From: Bog-532 sp963828445
GTDB taxonomy: Bacteria; Actinomycetota; Actinomycetes; Streptosporangiales; Streptosporangiaceae
Assembly: GCA_963828445.1 (NCBI GenBank)
Contig: CAWHFP010000003.1
Coordinates: 372,001-436,000 of the forward strand
Length of the DNA stretch: 64,000 bases
Reading direction: 5' to 3'
Below, in pieces: positions 1-7,968 of this stretch (within the stretch, counting starts at the first letter, position 1; each line of letters opens with the position of its first letter). The translations under genes were made by a program, and so were the position numbers. The notes beneath the pieces were generated by a model. It was given only the letters and a program-made list of their open reading frames with translations, searched no databases and was not told where the DNA came from.

Positions 1-690
1 CCAGCGCAGCCCGAGGTTGGCGAACCAGCGGTAGTCCGGGTGCTCGATGGCCACCTCGAACACGGCGTCGGCCGGGATGTCGTGCATGGTGACCGGCGCC
101 CCGGCCTCCTGCACGAGCAGCGGCAGGAGATCGAACCGGCCCGGGGGCCGGCCGCCCGGCCAGCCGAGGTCGCGGGCCATGCGGGTGAGGGCGGCGTTGG
201 ACGGGTCGCCCACGATGCCCCCGCCCACCATGTCGTAGCCCGCGTAGCGGACCAGCTGGGAGCTGATAATCCGCGGGCCCGGGACGTCCGGGGTGTCGGG
301 GGCGAACACGGTGATCATCGGCCGGATCCGGCCGCCGTTGGTCGCCTCGCGCAGATGGGTCACGGCCTCGGCCGCGACGTCCTTGGCCGTGAACACCTCG
401 CGGCGGTCACGGACCCGCAGGCTGTGCCAGTACAGCCGCCCGATGCAGCGCGAGCTGTTGCGCCAGGCCACCCGGGCGCCGAAGGTCAGCTCGGCCGGGG
501 TGTGCCAGTAGCTGCCGGAGAACTCGATCTCCCGGCGGACCTGGCGGATCCGGTGCTCGGGCGACCCGAGGTTGTTCTCCTCGTGGAACAGGGTGATGAA
601 CTGCTCGGCGCGGTCCATCAGCTGATCAGCGGCCGATTCGTAGTCCGTGGAAGCAGATGCGCCAGAGTCCGGCAGAGTCCACCCCACCAT
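1..690 (-). CDS. nos: Bacterial nitric-oxide synthase oxygenase (partial, C-terminus off the window)
   Basis: The first 230 residues of a nitric-oxide synthase oxygenase domain are visible; the rest lies left of base 1. The family oxidises L-arginine to citrulline and NO with a heme-thiolate centre, using a separate reductase in bacteria. The diagnostic WRNSSRCIGR motif is at residues 76-85, with Cys82 as the expected heme ligand, and the N-terminal region (FHEEN, then GSYWHTPAEL) matches the family. The ATG at 690 is preceded by GGGAGG at a 5-base spacing. It lies 105 bases downstream of the large SARP gene on the same strand, and its promoter region holds SARP-like repeats. In thaxtomin clusters a related synthase feeds a nitrating P450, but no P450 is adjacent here. 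The family call is firm; the biological role is open. Confidence 0.95.
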   Translation of the reverse strand, partial: MVGWTLPDSGASASTDYESAADQLMDRAEQFITLFHEENNLGSPEHRIRQVRREIEFSGSYWHTPAELTFGARVAWRNSSRCIGRLYWHSLRVRDRREVFTAKDVAAEAVTHLREATNGGRIRPMITVFAPDTPDVPGPRIISSQLVRYAGYDMVGGGIVGDPSNAALTRMARDLGWPGGRPPGRFDLLPLLVQEAGAPVTMHDIPADAVFEVAIEHPDYRWFANLGLRW

Positions 691-713
691 GAAGGCCTCC
701 CGGGTAGCAGCTT

Positions 714-779
714 TATGTACTACCAGCTTGGCCGACCGTCTTGCCCCGACCTTGACGCTTACCTTGCCGAGCCTTGGGT
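714..779 (-). promoter_or_regulatory. Ladder of CAAG heptamers upstream of the nitric-oxide synthase gene
   Basis: Read on the minus strand toward the synthase gene, five heptamers ending in CAAG occur: ACCCAAG (779-773), CGGCAAG (769-763), CGTCAAG (757-751), GGGCAAG (746-740) and GGCCAAG (733-727). Their start-to-start spacing is 10, 12, 11 and 13 bases, about one helical turn. A -10-like TACATA (719-714) follows the last one after 7 bases, 24 bases before the start codon. SARP activators such as PimR bind direct CGGCAAG-type heptamers at about 11-base spacing next to the -10. A SARP gene lies immediately upstream. The repeats are seen; binding is inferred. Confidence 0.55.
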
Positions 780-795
780 TCGGTGTAAGCCCAGG

Positions 796-3700
796 TCAGG
801 AGATGCGAGCGACGTAATCCGGTACCATCGTGGCCAGGCGCTGGCGGACCGCCTCGGCCTCGGGCACCTTGAGCCGTTCGTAGATGTCCAGGGCTTGCCG
901 CAGGGTTATCCGGGCGGCCTCGAACCGGTGCGTGTTCAGCACCGCCTCGGCCATCCCCTCGAGGACCTTGCCCTCCTCGTAGGGATCGCCGGTTTGCCGC
1001 GACAGTTGCAGCGCGGTCTCGTAGACGTCGACGGCCTCGCTGTACCGGCCCGACTTGCGGTGGATGCCGGCCATCATGCGCGAGGCGGTCAGCTGCTGGG
1101 ACAGGTCGCCGACCTCCTCGGCGATCTGGTGCGCCCGCTGGTGGTGGGCCAAGGCCTCGTCGTAAGCGGCTGCGCTCTCGTAGATGGCCCCGATGTCGTT
1201 GAGGGCCTCGGCCTGGTCGGGCAGGTCGCCGATCTCCCGGTACATGCCCAGGGCCTTGCGGTAGGCGGCCAGGGCCTCGGCGTGATTGCCGGTGTCGCGG
1301 TGGACGCTGCCGATATTCTGGAAGATGATCGCTTCGTCCTGGGTCCCGCCAACCTCACGGACTCTCTGCAGCGCTTCGGTGTAGGCGTCGAGCGCTTCGG
1401 AGTACAAGCCGCTGAAGAAGTGGACCCGGCCCAGGTTGATAAGTACCTTGAACTCGCCACGCCGGTCGCCGACCGCGCGGTAGAGGGCTCGCGCCTCCTG
1501 CATCTGGGCCGCGGCCTCAGCGTGCCGCCCCAGTTGCCAGCCGCAGACCCCGGCGTGGCCGAGGGTCTCGGCCACGCCCTGCAGGTCCTCGGCCGACTGG
1601 AACCGGACCCGGGCCTCGGCGAAACAGGCCACCGCCTCGCGCCACCTGCCGGTACGGAAGTGGGCCAGCCCCACCTGGTCGAGGGCGCGGGCCTCACCAG
1701 GCCGGTCACCCTGCGCCCGGTAGATCGCCGCGGCTTCTTCGGCCAGGGAAATCGACGCCTCGGCCTGTCCGGTCAGGTAGCGCATCATGCTCAGGGCCAG
1801 GGCGGCCCGCGCGACCCGGACCGGATCGGCGGCCTCCCGGCTGGCCTGCAAGGCCAGGGCGTGGGCTGCGGTCGCCTCGCTCCAGTAGGCCGAGATCTCC
1901 AGGAAATCGGTCAGCCGGTCGATCAGGTCGGCCGCCTCGGCCTTCCACTGGTGCCGGTCCGCGTAGCGCGCGACCTCCAGGATGTTGCGCCACTCCGATT
2001 CCAGCCAGGGCGCGGCGTCGTCCGCCGTGGCCAGCGGCGATGGTCCGGCCGAAAGGGGGCGGCCCGCGCCGGTCATCCGGCGCCGGAACGGGTAGAGCAC
2101 CCGATCGGCCTGGTCCGCGGTCTCCAGGTAGTAGCTGAGCAGCCGCCCGGCGGCCTCGTGCCGCTCGGCCGGAGGATCGTCGCGCCCGGCCAGGGTGACC
2201 GCGTAGCCGCGGATCAGGTCGTGGAAGCGGAACGACGCACCCGGGCCCGGGGTGAGCAGGTGGTAGTCGAGCAGCGCGCCCAGCGCCTTCTCGGCCTCGG
2301 CCGGGGTGCAGTCACCCACGGCGGCCATGACCGGCAGGGTGAAGCTGGCGCACGGGCTGACGCTCAGCCGCCGGAACAGCTGCTGGTGATCGGGCTCCAG
2401 TGCCCGGTAGCAGAGGTCGAAGGCGGCGGTCACCTCGGGGGCGGCCGGTTGCGGCTCGCTCCTGGGCAGGCTGGGCAGAGGCGGCAGGTCGGGCAGGTCG
2501 GGCAGGTCACGCGGGCCGGGCAGGCCGTGCTGGGCGATGCGGCCCGCAGTGAGCTGGATGGCCAGCGGCAGCCGGCCGCACCGGTCGACGGCGGCCACGA
2601 TCCGGTTCTCGTCGGCCCGGTTGTCACCGCTGATGCGGCGGAACAGCGCAACGGCCTCATCCGACGGCAGTACGTCAAGGGTCAGCGACCGGGCCCGGTC
2701 CGGCGCGGGCAGCCGGCGCCGGGTGGTGACCAGGATCAGGCACCGGCTGGCCGACGGCAGCAGCGGGCTGATCTGGTCGTGCCCGGCGGCGTCGTCGAGG
2801 ATTACCACGGCGCGGCGCCGGCGCAGCTGAGCCCGCCAGAGATTGATCCGTTCGCCGATCGTCTCCGGTATCTGGGCGGCCGGCACGGACATCATCTGCA
2901 GCAGCTGGTAGAGGGCCTCGGCCGGGTCGAGGGGCGGGCGGCCCGGGTCGTGCGAGTGCAGGTTGAGGTAGATCGTCCCGTCCGGGTACTGGTCAGCGGC
3001 CAGCCGGGCCGCGCGCACGGCCAGCGTGGTCTTACCCACGCCGGGCATGCCCTTGATGATGGCGATGCCCGGGTGACCATTCCCGGTGAGCGAGGCCAGT
3101 TCCCGATCACGGCCCACGAACTCCGGCGTCGCGGGCGGAAGGGTGTCCGGGGGTGCCACCTGGGCCGGACGCCGGCCGGACGGCCGCACAGCCAGTTCGG
3201 GATCACGGCTCAGGATGCGCTGGTGCAGGTCGGACAGGGTCGGTCCCGGCTCGGCGCCCTGCTCATCGATCAGGCGCCGGCGGGTTTCCCGGTACAGGGC
3301 CAAGGCGTCGGCGGGCCGGCCGCTCCGGCACAGCGCGATCATCTGGTGGCCGACCAGCGTCTCGTCGGCCGGGTACTGAACCAGCAGCTGCGACAGCTCG
3401 CCGACCAGTTCGGTGTGCTGGCCCAGCTCCAGTTCGCACCCGACCCGCTCGACCAGGGCCGCCCGCCGTTCCTCTTCGAGCGCGTCGCGCATCCGCGCGG
3501 CCCAGTCACCGGGGACCCCGGCCAGGGCCTGACCCCGCCAGAGCCCGTCGGCCTGGCGCAGCATCGCCGCGGCCGGCTCGTAGTCGCCGCTGGCGGCGAG
3601 GGTGTCGGCTTGCCGACGCAGCCGGCGGAACTGGAACACGTCGACGGTCTCGGGATCGACTTCGAGCGTGTAGCCCTGGGCCCGACCCAGCAACCGCAGG

Positions 3701-3939
3701 TCATCACCCACGGCTTGACGGAGCGAGGCCCGGAGACGGGCCACGTAAACGGAAAGACTTTCCCTGGCTTTGGCGGGAGGCTCGGTGTCCCACAGCCGAT
3801 CAATCAAGGTCTCAACCGGGACCAGCGCCCGCGGCGTGAGCAGCAGCATGGCCAGGATGGACCGGGCCCGGGCGCGCCCCAGGTCCTGCCGCCGTCCGGC
3901 CGACCAGAGCTCAATCGGTCCGAGGAGCCGGAATTCCAT
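796..3939 (-). CDS. Large SARP-family regulator (winged helix, BTAD, NB-ARC, TPR)
   Basis: A 1047-residue transcriptional activator of AfsR type. Residues 1-95 form the OmpR-like winged-helix DNA-binding domain and 100-245 the bacterial transcriptional activation domain. An NB-ARC ATPase core follows, with Walker A GMPGVGKTT near residue 298 and Walker B VVILDD about 65 residues later. From about 650 to the end lie tetratricopeptide-like repeats rich in EAL and YREIGD segments. A short Leu-Pro-Asp run (DLPDLPDLPPLPSLP) links the ATPase core to the next part. Such proteins activate secondary-metabolite or differentiation genes when the ATPase and TPR parts sense a signal. It sits between the nitric-oxide synthase downstream and the DivIVA/flavohemoglobin pair upstream, all on the minus strand. 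A TGCAAGTTGCA palindrome lies 170 bases upstream of its ATG. Confidence 0.95.
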   Translation of the reverse strand: MEFRLLGPIELWSAGRRQDLGRARARSILAMLLLTPRALVPVETLIDRLWDTEPPAKARESLSVYVARLRASLRQAVGDDLRLLGRAQGYTLEVDPETVDVFQFRRLRRQADTLAASGDYEPAAAMLRQADGLWRGQALAGVPGDWAARMRDALEEERRAALVERVGCELELGQHTELVGELSQLLVQYPADETLVGHQMIALCRSGRPADALALYRETRRRLIDEQGAEPGPTLSDLHQRILSRDPELAVRPSGRRPAQVAPPDTLPPATPEFVGRDRELASLTGNGHPGIAIIKGMPGVGKTTLAVRAARLAADQYPDGTIYLNLHSHDPGRPPLDPAEALYQLLQMMSVPAAQIPETIGERINLWRAQLRRRRAVVILDDAAGHDQISPLLPSASRCLILVTTRRRLPAPDRARSLTLDVLPSDEAVALFRRISGDNRADENRIVAAVDRCGRLPLAIQLTAGRIAQHGLPGPRDLPDLPDLPPLPSLPRSEPQPAAPEVTAAFDLCYRALEPDHQQLFRRLSVSPCASFTLPVMAAVGDCTPAEAEKALGALLDYHLLTPGPGASFRFHDLIRGYAVTLAGRDDPPAERHEAAGRLLSYYLETADQADRVLYPFRRRMTGAGRPLSAGPSPLATADDAAPWLESEWRNILEVARYADRHQWKAEAADLIDRLTDFLEISAYWSEATAAHALALQASREAADPVRVARAALALSMMRYLTGQAEASISLAEEAAAIYRAQGDRPGEARALDQVGLAHFRTGRWREAVACFAEARVRFQSAEDLQGVAETLGHAGVCGWQLGRHAEAAAQMQEARALYRAVGDRRGEFKVLINLGRVHFFSGLYSEALDAYTEALQRVREVGGTQDEAIIFQNIGSVHRDTGNHAEALAAYRKALGMYREIGDLPDQAEALNDIGAIYESAAAYDEALAHHQRAHQIAEEVGDLSQQLTASRMMAGIHRKSGRYSEAVDVYETALQLSRQTGDPYEEGKVLEGMAEAVLNTHRFEAARITLRQALDIYERLKVPEAEAVRQRLATMVPDYVARIS

Positions 3940-4106
3940 GATCGCTCTGCATTGTTACCGCCAGTCGGCAGGTCGTCGCCACGACCCGGACCAGGATGTG
4001 CCGAAGCATCCGGCCGGGGCTGACTCCCGTTCTCGACATTCTCTTCTTGTATTAAGACAGAAATAGCGGCTCAGGACAATAGTCAGAACACTTGTCCACA
4101 TTGCGA

Positions 4107-4124
4107 TGCAAGTTGCACGCAAAA
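4107..4124. promoter_or_regulatory. TGCAA-N-TTGCA palindrome, copy 1
   Basis: TGCAAGTTGCA at 4107-4117 is a perfect 5-1-5 inverted repeat, flanked by TTGCG on the left and CGCAA on the right, so the outer bases are also nearly symmetric. It lies in an AT-richer gap between the divergent SARP gene (start 3939) and a small peptide gene (start 4473). Three further copies occur within the first 14 kb. The function is inferred. Confidence 0.5.
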
Positions 4125-4472
4125 TCCCAGCAGACAGCCGCCCACCTGGTGAAATCCCATCGCCAGCTGGCGCCAGCGGTCGCTTCTCCCGGTCTTTAAT
4201 GGCTTCGGCCGGGCGGCCGAGCCCATATTTACGATGCTTGATAAAGGGCCGATAGCTTGCATTTTTTGTTCACCATCCAGCAGCAGCATGGCCCCGTTTT
4301 ATATGCACATGCATGGCTAAGTTTGCCCTGAGCGACGAGCCTTGGATAGGACCAGAAATTAACCTGATGATTTCTCAGATCATGCACTTCGACGAGGCAT
4401 TTGCGGTAAATTAGTTAGTGAGACATTCTGCGCAGATTCCACAATCAAGCCATCGGTAAGGGGATCGTCTCG

Positions 4473-4760
4473 ATGAAGTCTCATAATTGGATTCTTCCTG
4501 CTGGTAAGCACGCAAAAGCCGGCCCGGCGACCAAGCTCGCGGAAGCGGCCCGAGCCGACACCACGGTTCGGGCCGCCCGGACTGTCACCGCCGCCACCCT
4601 GGTGCTAGGCGGCATCGGCGGATTCGCCGAAGGGGCCGTGGCCGCGGTTCACACCCCGGCTGAGCAGGGAAGTTCTGGGAGCTCGACGAGCAGCCACGTC
4701 CAGACCAGCGCGCTGATCATCAGCCACGCGCGCGCCATCGCCGATCCCTGGAAGATGTAG
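4473..4760 (+). CDS. Small hypothetical protein with one hydrophobic segment
   Basis: A 95-residue protein that I do not recognise. Residues 1-35 are basic and Ala-rich (KHAKAGPATKLAEAARAD), about 36-60 form a hydrophobic Gly/Ala helix (TVTAATLVLGGIGGFAEG), and the tail is Ser/Thr/His-rich, ending in DPWKM. This could be a signal anchor or a secreted peptide precursor. The ATG is preceded by AAGGGGA at a distance of 8 bases. A strong intrinsic terminator follows at 4774, and a long, AT-rich leader carrying the TGCAAGTTGCA palindrome precedes it, which supports an independently controlled unit. Coding status rests on start, terminator and composition, not on homology. Confidence 0.55.
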   Translation: MKSHNWILPAGKHAKAGPATKLAEAARADTTVRAARTVTAATLVLGGIGGFAEGAVAAVHTPAEQGSSGSSTSSHVQTSALIISHARAIADPWKM

Positions 4761-4773
4761 CCCCCAGCCGGAG

Positions 4774-4802
4774 AACGGCGCCACAGTCAAGTGGCGCCGT
4801 TT
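4774..4802 (+). terminator. Intrinsic terminator after the small protein gene
   Basis: AACGGCGCCAC (4774-4784) and GTGGCGCCGTT (4791-4801) form a perfect 11-bp stem with a 6-base loop, followed by a short T stretch. It starts 13 bases after the stop codon at 4760. Confidence 0.8.
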
Positions 4803-4875
4803 AGCGGGCACGCTTTTCTCAGCGGCGCCCGGCAGCATATCCCATCTGTTTTCGATTTGATGCCGACGTGTATGC

Positions 4876-4914
4876 GCTCGGCATTTCGCTGTGCTCGGCA
4901 TTTCGCTGTGCTCG
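4876..4914. repeat. 17-bp tandem repeat, 2.3 copies
   Basis: The 17-base unit GCTCGGCATTTCGCTGT occurs at 4876-4892 and 4893-4909 and starts again at 4910. It lies in the non-coding gap between two convergent terminators (4774-4802 and 5011-5050). No gene was seen in the 250-base gap. Confidence 0.85.
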
Positions 4915-5010
4915 CCGCAGAAGACCCTCGACATAATCTGAGCAGAAAATTCGACCGGCATCATTTATTTTAACAGGGCCGGCCGGACGCATAAAAATGT
5001 CAGGGATTTC

Positions 5011-5050
5011 GGTGGCCAGCGGGACGACGGGGATCGTCCCGCTGGCCACC
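5011..5050 (-). terminator. Intrinsic terminator after the DivIVA-like gene
   Basis: GGTGGCCAGCGGGACG (5011-5026) pairs perfectly with CGTCCCGCTGGCCACC (5035-5050) across an 8-base loop. It lies directly downstream of the stop codon of the minus-strand gene ending at 5056. Confidence 0.85.
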
Positions 5051-5055
5051 TTCGG

Positions 5056-5847
5056 TCAATGCCGCAGATAGGCGCTGCCGTTACCGTTTCCGCGGCTATG
5101 GCCGTTTCCAGTGCCGTTCCCGTGGCTGTGGCCGTTGGGGAAGCCTTGGCCGTTGACGACCGGCGGCGGCACCGGATTCGGCTCACGCTGGGCCGCGTCG
5201 GCCAGCGACGCGGTCTCCTTGCGCTCCCATTCCTCGATGCCGCGCAAGATCCCCTCGGTGTAGGCCTTCAGATGGGCCCGGTAGACCCCGCTGTAGGTGC
5301 GCAGGTAAGCCAGTTCGGCCTGGGCGGCGTGCCACTCCTTCTCCGAATGCGGCTGGTCCGAACCGTTGAGCGCGGACACCGCCGCCGCCCGCGCCTGGGC
5401 CTGCGCTTCCTGCATGATCCGGTCCGAGTGCTGCCGGGCCTGGGTCATGATCTCGTCCCGGCGGTGCCGGGTTTCCTTGGTCAGGCGGCTGCTGTAGTCG
5501 CGGGCGTCGGCCACGTACTTCTCGGCCGTGACCTGGGCCGTGGACAGGATGCGCACCGCGTGCACGTGCGCGTCCTCGGCGCCGAACAGCACCGAGTCCT
5601 CATCACCGTCGGCCTGCCCGGCGATGATCCGGCGGCGGAGCCGCTGGACCTCCTGCCACAGCGACGTCCGCTCGTTGAGCAGGCGCACGAACTCGGCGTG
5701 CACCCCGGTCAGGAACTCCCGGACCGGACCCTCCTCGTAGCCGCGCCGTCCCAGCCGTGACGAGGGGAAGACCACGGTCTCCAGCTCGTCAGGGGACATC
5801 CGGCCCTGGTCGTTGTCGAACCATGCTGTGGTCAAGGCTCGCTCCAC
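5056..5847 (-). CDS. DivIVA-domain coiled-coil protein
   Basis: A protein of up to 263 residues with a DivIVA-type N-terminus (FPSSRLGRRGYEEGPVREFL, about residues 27-46). A long charged coiled coil follows (about 50-150, ending TRHRRDEIMTQARQHSDRIM), then a second helix region, and a low-complexity Asn-Gly-His tail after a PPP linker. DivIVA proteins mark negatively curved membrane and poles; actinobacterial paralogues act in polar growth or cytoskeletal scaffolding. The longest reading starts at GTG 5847 and overlaps the stop of the flavohemoglobin gene by 16 bases. The ATG at 5799, which begins MSPDELETVV, fits family N-termini better. The overlap suggests co-transcription with the flavohemoglobin gene. 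The exact role is unknown. Confidence 0.85.
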   Translation of the reverse strand: MERALTTAWFDNDQGRMSPDELETVVFPSSRLGRRGYEEGPVREFLTGVHAEFVRLLNERTSLWQEVQRLRRRIIAGQADGDEDSVLFGAEDAHVHAVRILSTAQVTAEKYVADARDYSSRLTKETRHRRDEIMTQARQHSDRIMQEAQAQARAAAVSALNGSDQPHSEKEWHAAQAELAYLRTYSGVYRAHLKAYTEGILRGIEEWERKETASLADAAQREPNPVPPPVVNGQGFPNGHSHGNGTGNGHSRGNGNGSAYLRH

Positions 5848-6950
5848 CCGAAATCTTCGATGTGTATGTGGTCCTGGGCCAGACCCGCCGCGGCCAGCGA
5901 CGAAGCGGCGTTCCGGACCATCGCGGTCGGGCCTGCCAGGTAGGCCTCATGGCCCGACCAGTCGCCGGACCGGCCCACCACATCCGGCAGATCTCCGACC
6001 TCACCCGCGAACGAGGGGTCGGCCGACACGACGGGCGTGACGGTCAGCCAGGAATGCTGGGCGGCCATCTTTTCCAGATTTTCCAGGTCGTACAGTTCGT
6101 CGGCGTAGCGGGCGCCGAAGAACAGGTGCACCCGGCGTTGCTGCGGGAGGGTGGCCACCTGCTCGAGGATGGCCTTGAGCGGAGCCAGCCCGGTGCTGCC
6201 CGCCACCAGCAGCAGGTCGCGGCCGGAGTCGGGCTGGTTCAGGGTGAGCACCCCGATCGGGGGTCCGAGCCGCAGCTTGCTGCCCACGATGTCCGGGCTG
6301 GTCAACGCCAGGCTCACCGCGCCGCCGTCGATCAGGCGGACGTGGAACTCCAGCAGCCCGTCCTGGCGGGGCGCGTTGGCCATCGAGTAGTAGCGCCACA
6401 GCCGGGGGCGGCTGGCGCACTCGATCCCGACCGACTGGCCGGGCACGTAGTCAATACGCGGCTCGGGCTGGACCAGCAGTACGGAGACGTCGAAGGACCT
6501 CGGCTCGTGGGCCACCACCGTGGCCTGGTACCACGGCGGGCGGACCTGCTCGTCGGCCTGGGCCGCCGCCAGCATGACCGAGCCGATGAGCTCGTAGGCG
6601 GCGTTCCAATCGGCGGCGACCTCAGGGGTCCAGGACGGCCCGGAGAAGTGTTCCAGGGTGGTCAGCAGGCTGGAGCCCACCGCCTGGTAATGGTCCGCGA
6701 CCACCCCGAACTTCCGGTGGTCGCGGCCCAGTCCCTCCAGGAACCTGGTCAGGTCGTCGATGCTGTCGACCTGGGCCAGGATCTTGACCAGCGCCTCGGT
6801 GAGGTGGTTCCGCTGAGCCGCCATCGACACGGGGAACATGTCCCGCACTTCCGGATGCTTCAGGAACAGGTCGGCGTAGAAGAACAGTGGTAGCTCGTCG
6901 CCGTGCACCGCGACCTGGGCGAAGCTTTCGCGCAGCCGGGCAACGTCCAA
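5832..6950 (-). CDS. hmp: Flavohemoglobin, nitric-oxide dioxygenase type
   Basis: A 372-residue globin plus FAD/NAD(P)H reductase that converts NO and O2 to nitrate in the cytosol. The globin part has Tyr25 (B10), Phe39 (CD1), Gln46 (E7) and the proximal His78 (F8, in GRDHRKFG). The reductase part has the flavin motif RYYSMAN (about residue 190), the nucleotide motif GSTGLAPLKA and FFGAR. Length and domain order match the family, although the globin portion is slightly short at its N-terminus. The reading starts at TTG 6950 with GGAGAGAGG about 10 bases upstream. It is transcribed toward the SARP and nitric-oxide synthase genes, so NO-making and NO-consuming enzymes are neighbours. A complex operator-like module lies 100-150 bases upstream. 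Confidence 0.93.
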   Translation of the reverse strand: MDVARLRESFAQVAVHGDELPLFFYADLFLKHPEVRDMFPVSMAAQRNHLTEALVKILAQVDSIDDLTRFLEGLGRDHRKFGVVADHYQAVGSSLLTTLEHFSGPSWTPEVAADWNAAYELIGSVMLAAAQADEQVRPPWYQATVVAHEPRSFDVSVLLVQPEPRIDYVPGQSVGIECASRPRLWRYYSMANAPRQDGLLEFHVRLIDGGAVSLALTSPDIVGSKLRLGPPIGVLTLNQPDSGRDLLLVAGSTGLAPLKAILEQVATLPQQRRVHLFFGARYADELYDLENLEKMAAQHSWLTVTPVVSADPSFAGEVGDLPDVVGRSGDWSGHEAYLAGPTAMVRNAASSLAAAGLAQDHIHIEDFGWSEP

Positions 6951-7050
6951 CGGTCCCGCCTCTCTCCGGATTCGTCAGCGGGCGGATCCCGGGGCGCATG
7001 CCGCCGCCTGGGGACCGGCTCACCTGCTGGCACGGTGATCGTGCCACTAC

Positions 7051-7102
7051 TTTGCAGAGCAAGTCTCATGCAAGTTGCACTGCAAGACATCGGTCAGGTG
7101 AC
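7051..7102. promoter_or_regulatory. Operator-like module A: TGCAAGTTGCA palindrome plus GTCAGGTGAC
   Basis: The palindrome TGCAAGTTGCA sits at 7069-7079. GCAAG repeats on the plus strand begin at 7059, 7070 and 7082 (11- and 12-base steps). Five bases after the palindrome comes AGACATCGGTCAG (7085-7097), continuing to the imperfect inverted repeat GTCAGGTGAC (7093-7102). The same composite order and spacing recurs at 13535-13572. It lies upstream of the flavohemoglobin start (6950). Confidence 0.55.
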
Positions 7103-7260
7103 GTATCTACGAAGGAGAAGGGGGGCGGCGGGGTTCGGGAGTCCGGCTCCTGGGGTATGACGCGGGGTCGGCCCGGGCCGGGCGCGGGGCTGGATCAGAC
7201 CGGGGGCCGGGGGCTGGATCGGGCTGAGGCCGGGGAGGATCAGGCTAGGGCAAGAGCCGG

Positions 7261-7350
7261 ATCGGGGTCGGGCCTGGGGCCGGATCGGGGTCGGGCCTGG
7301 GGCCGGATCGGGGTCGGGCCTGGGGCCGGAGCGGGGTCGGGCGGGGCCGG
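7261..7350. repeat. GC-rich tandem repeat, 23-bp unit, almost four copies
   Basis: Three exact 23-base units run 7261-7283, 7284-7306 and 7307-7329, followed by a fourth, shortened 21-base copy to 7350. The unit is G/C-only apart from ATC and two T residues, for example ATCGGGGTCGGGCCTGGGG. It lies in the intergenic region between the flavohemoglobin control region and the DUF397 gene. No coding meaning was found in any frame. Confidence 0.9.
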
Positions 7351-7703
7351 ATCGGGGGTGGACATGGCGGCGCATTGGTGGTGGAAGCGGTGCTAGTTGC
7401 GCAAGTCGTGCAAACCGCTTTTACGGGGCTGATCCGCCGCTATGCCTCCGACCAGGACTGACGCGGTTAAGCTGACTTCACACCGAAACTGAATGACGAC
7501 GCTGGGTCGCCAGACTAGGCCCGGCTCGCAACATTTGAGGTGTTTGTAATCCTTTGAGTTAGCAGACATTCATGTAAACCTTGTTCTAATTGAGGTTCAG
7601 AGGGGCACATGGGCTGCTAGATTCAGAATAGGCGGCTACTATGTGTGGCCGCTGCTATACGTTCCGTAAGTATTGGCATAATACGACAATCAGTGAGGTA
7701 GTC

Positions 7704-7910
7704 GTGGAAAGACCTACGTTCGCAAGTTCGCCCGAGACGCAGGGTCCGGGTCCTCGCTGGGTCAAGAGCTCGTTCAGCTTCTCCAACGGCAACTGCGTGG
7801 AAGTGGCGGGCCTGGGCCGCATGGTTGGTCTCCGCGACAGCAAGGATCCCGAGGGCCCGGTGCTGCACTTCACGCCGAGCGAATGGTCCGCGTTCCTCCG
7901 GCGCCGGTAA
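7704..7910 (+). CDS. DUF397 small regulatory protein
   Basis: A 68-residue protein matching DUF397 from WVKSSFSFSNGNCVEVA to the end (VGLRDSKDPEGP, then FTPSEWSAFL). DUF397 proteins are small cytosolic actinobacterial proteins that almost always partner an XRE/DUF5753 regulator, here the convergent gene at 7969-8874. Some pairs influence development or antibiotic production. The GTG at 7704 was chosen because GAGG lies 6 bases upstream and the family starts shortly before its WxKSS motif; an upstream in-frame ATG at 7641 lacks a clear ribosome site. A terminator follows at 7929-7962. Confidence 0.92.
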   Translation: MERPTFASSPETQGPGPRWVKSSFSFSNGNCVEVAGLGRMVGLRDSKDPEGPVLHFTPSEWSAFLRRR

Positions 7911-7928
7911 CGCGGTCAGAGCGAGCTG

Positions 7929-7962
7929 AGCGGAGGGTCCACCGTGGGGCCCTCCGCTTTTT
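7929..7962 (+). terminator. Intrinsic terminator after the DUF397 gene
   Basis: AGCGGAGGG (7929-7937) pairs with CCCTCCGCT (7950-7958), followed by TTTTT. It also lies just beyond the stop codon of the convergent XRE gene (7969) and may serve both. Confidence 0.8.
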
Positions 7963-7968
7963 GCTGTC

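Noticed and set aside
1..690. Thaxtomin-type nitration cluster around the nitric-oxide synthase
   Set aside because: The P450 genes in this window are 25 kb away and no peptide synthetase or TxtE-like gene is adjacent; the region left of base 1 is not visible, so this is not supported.
40..4023. A 1327-residue open frame on the plus strand opposite the synthase and SARP genes
   Set aside because: It is the antisense of two well-recognised genes, caused by extreme third-position GC. The translation is Arg/Gly/Pro/His-rich with no motif. Similar long antisense frames at 17890-19233, 35312-37204, 47229-49499 and 61461-62939 were rejected for the same reason.
4083..4289. A 68-residue minus-strand frame between the SARP gene and the small peptide gene
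   Set aside because: It has no ribosome site, covers the palindrome and AT-rich leader, and matches no known pattern.
7261..7350. CRISPR array
   Set aside because: The 23-base units abut without spacers and no cas genes are present; it is a simple tandem repeat.
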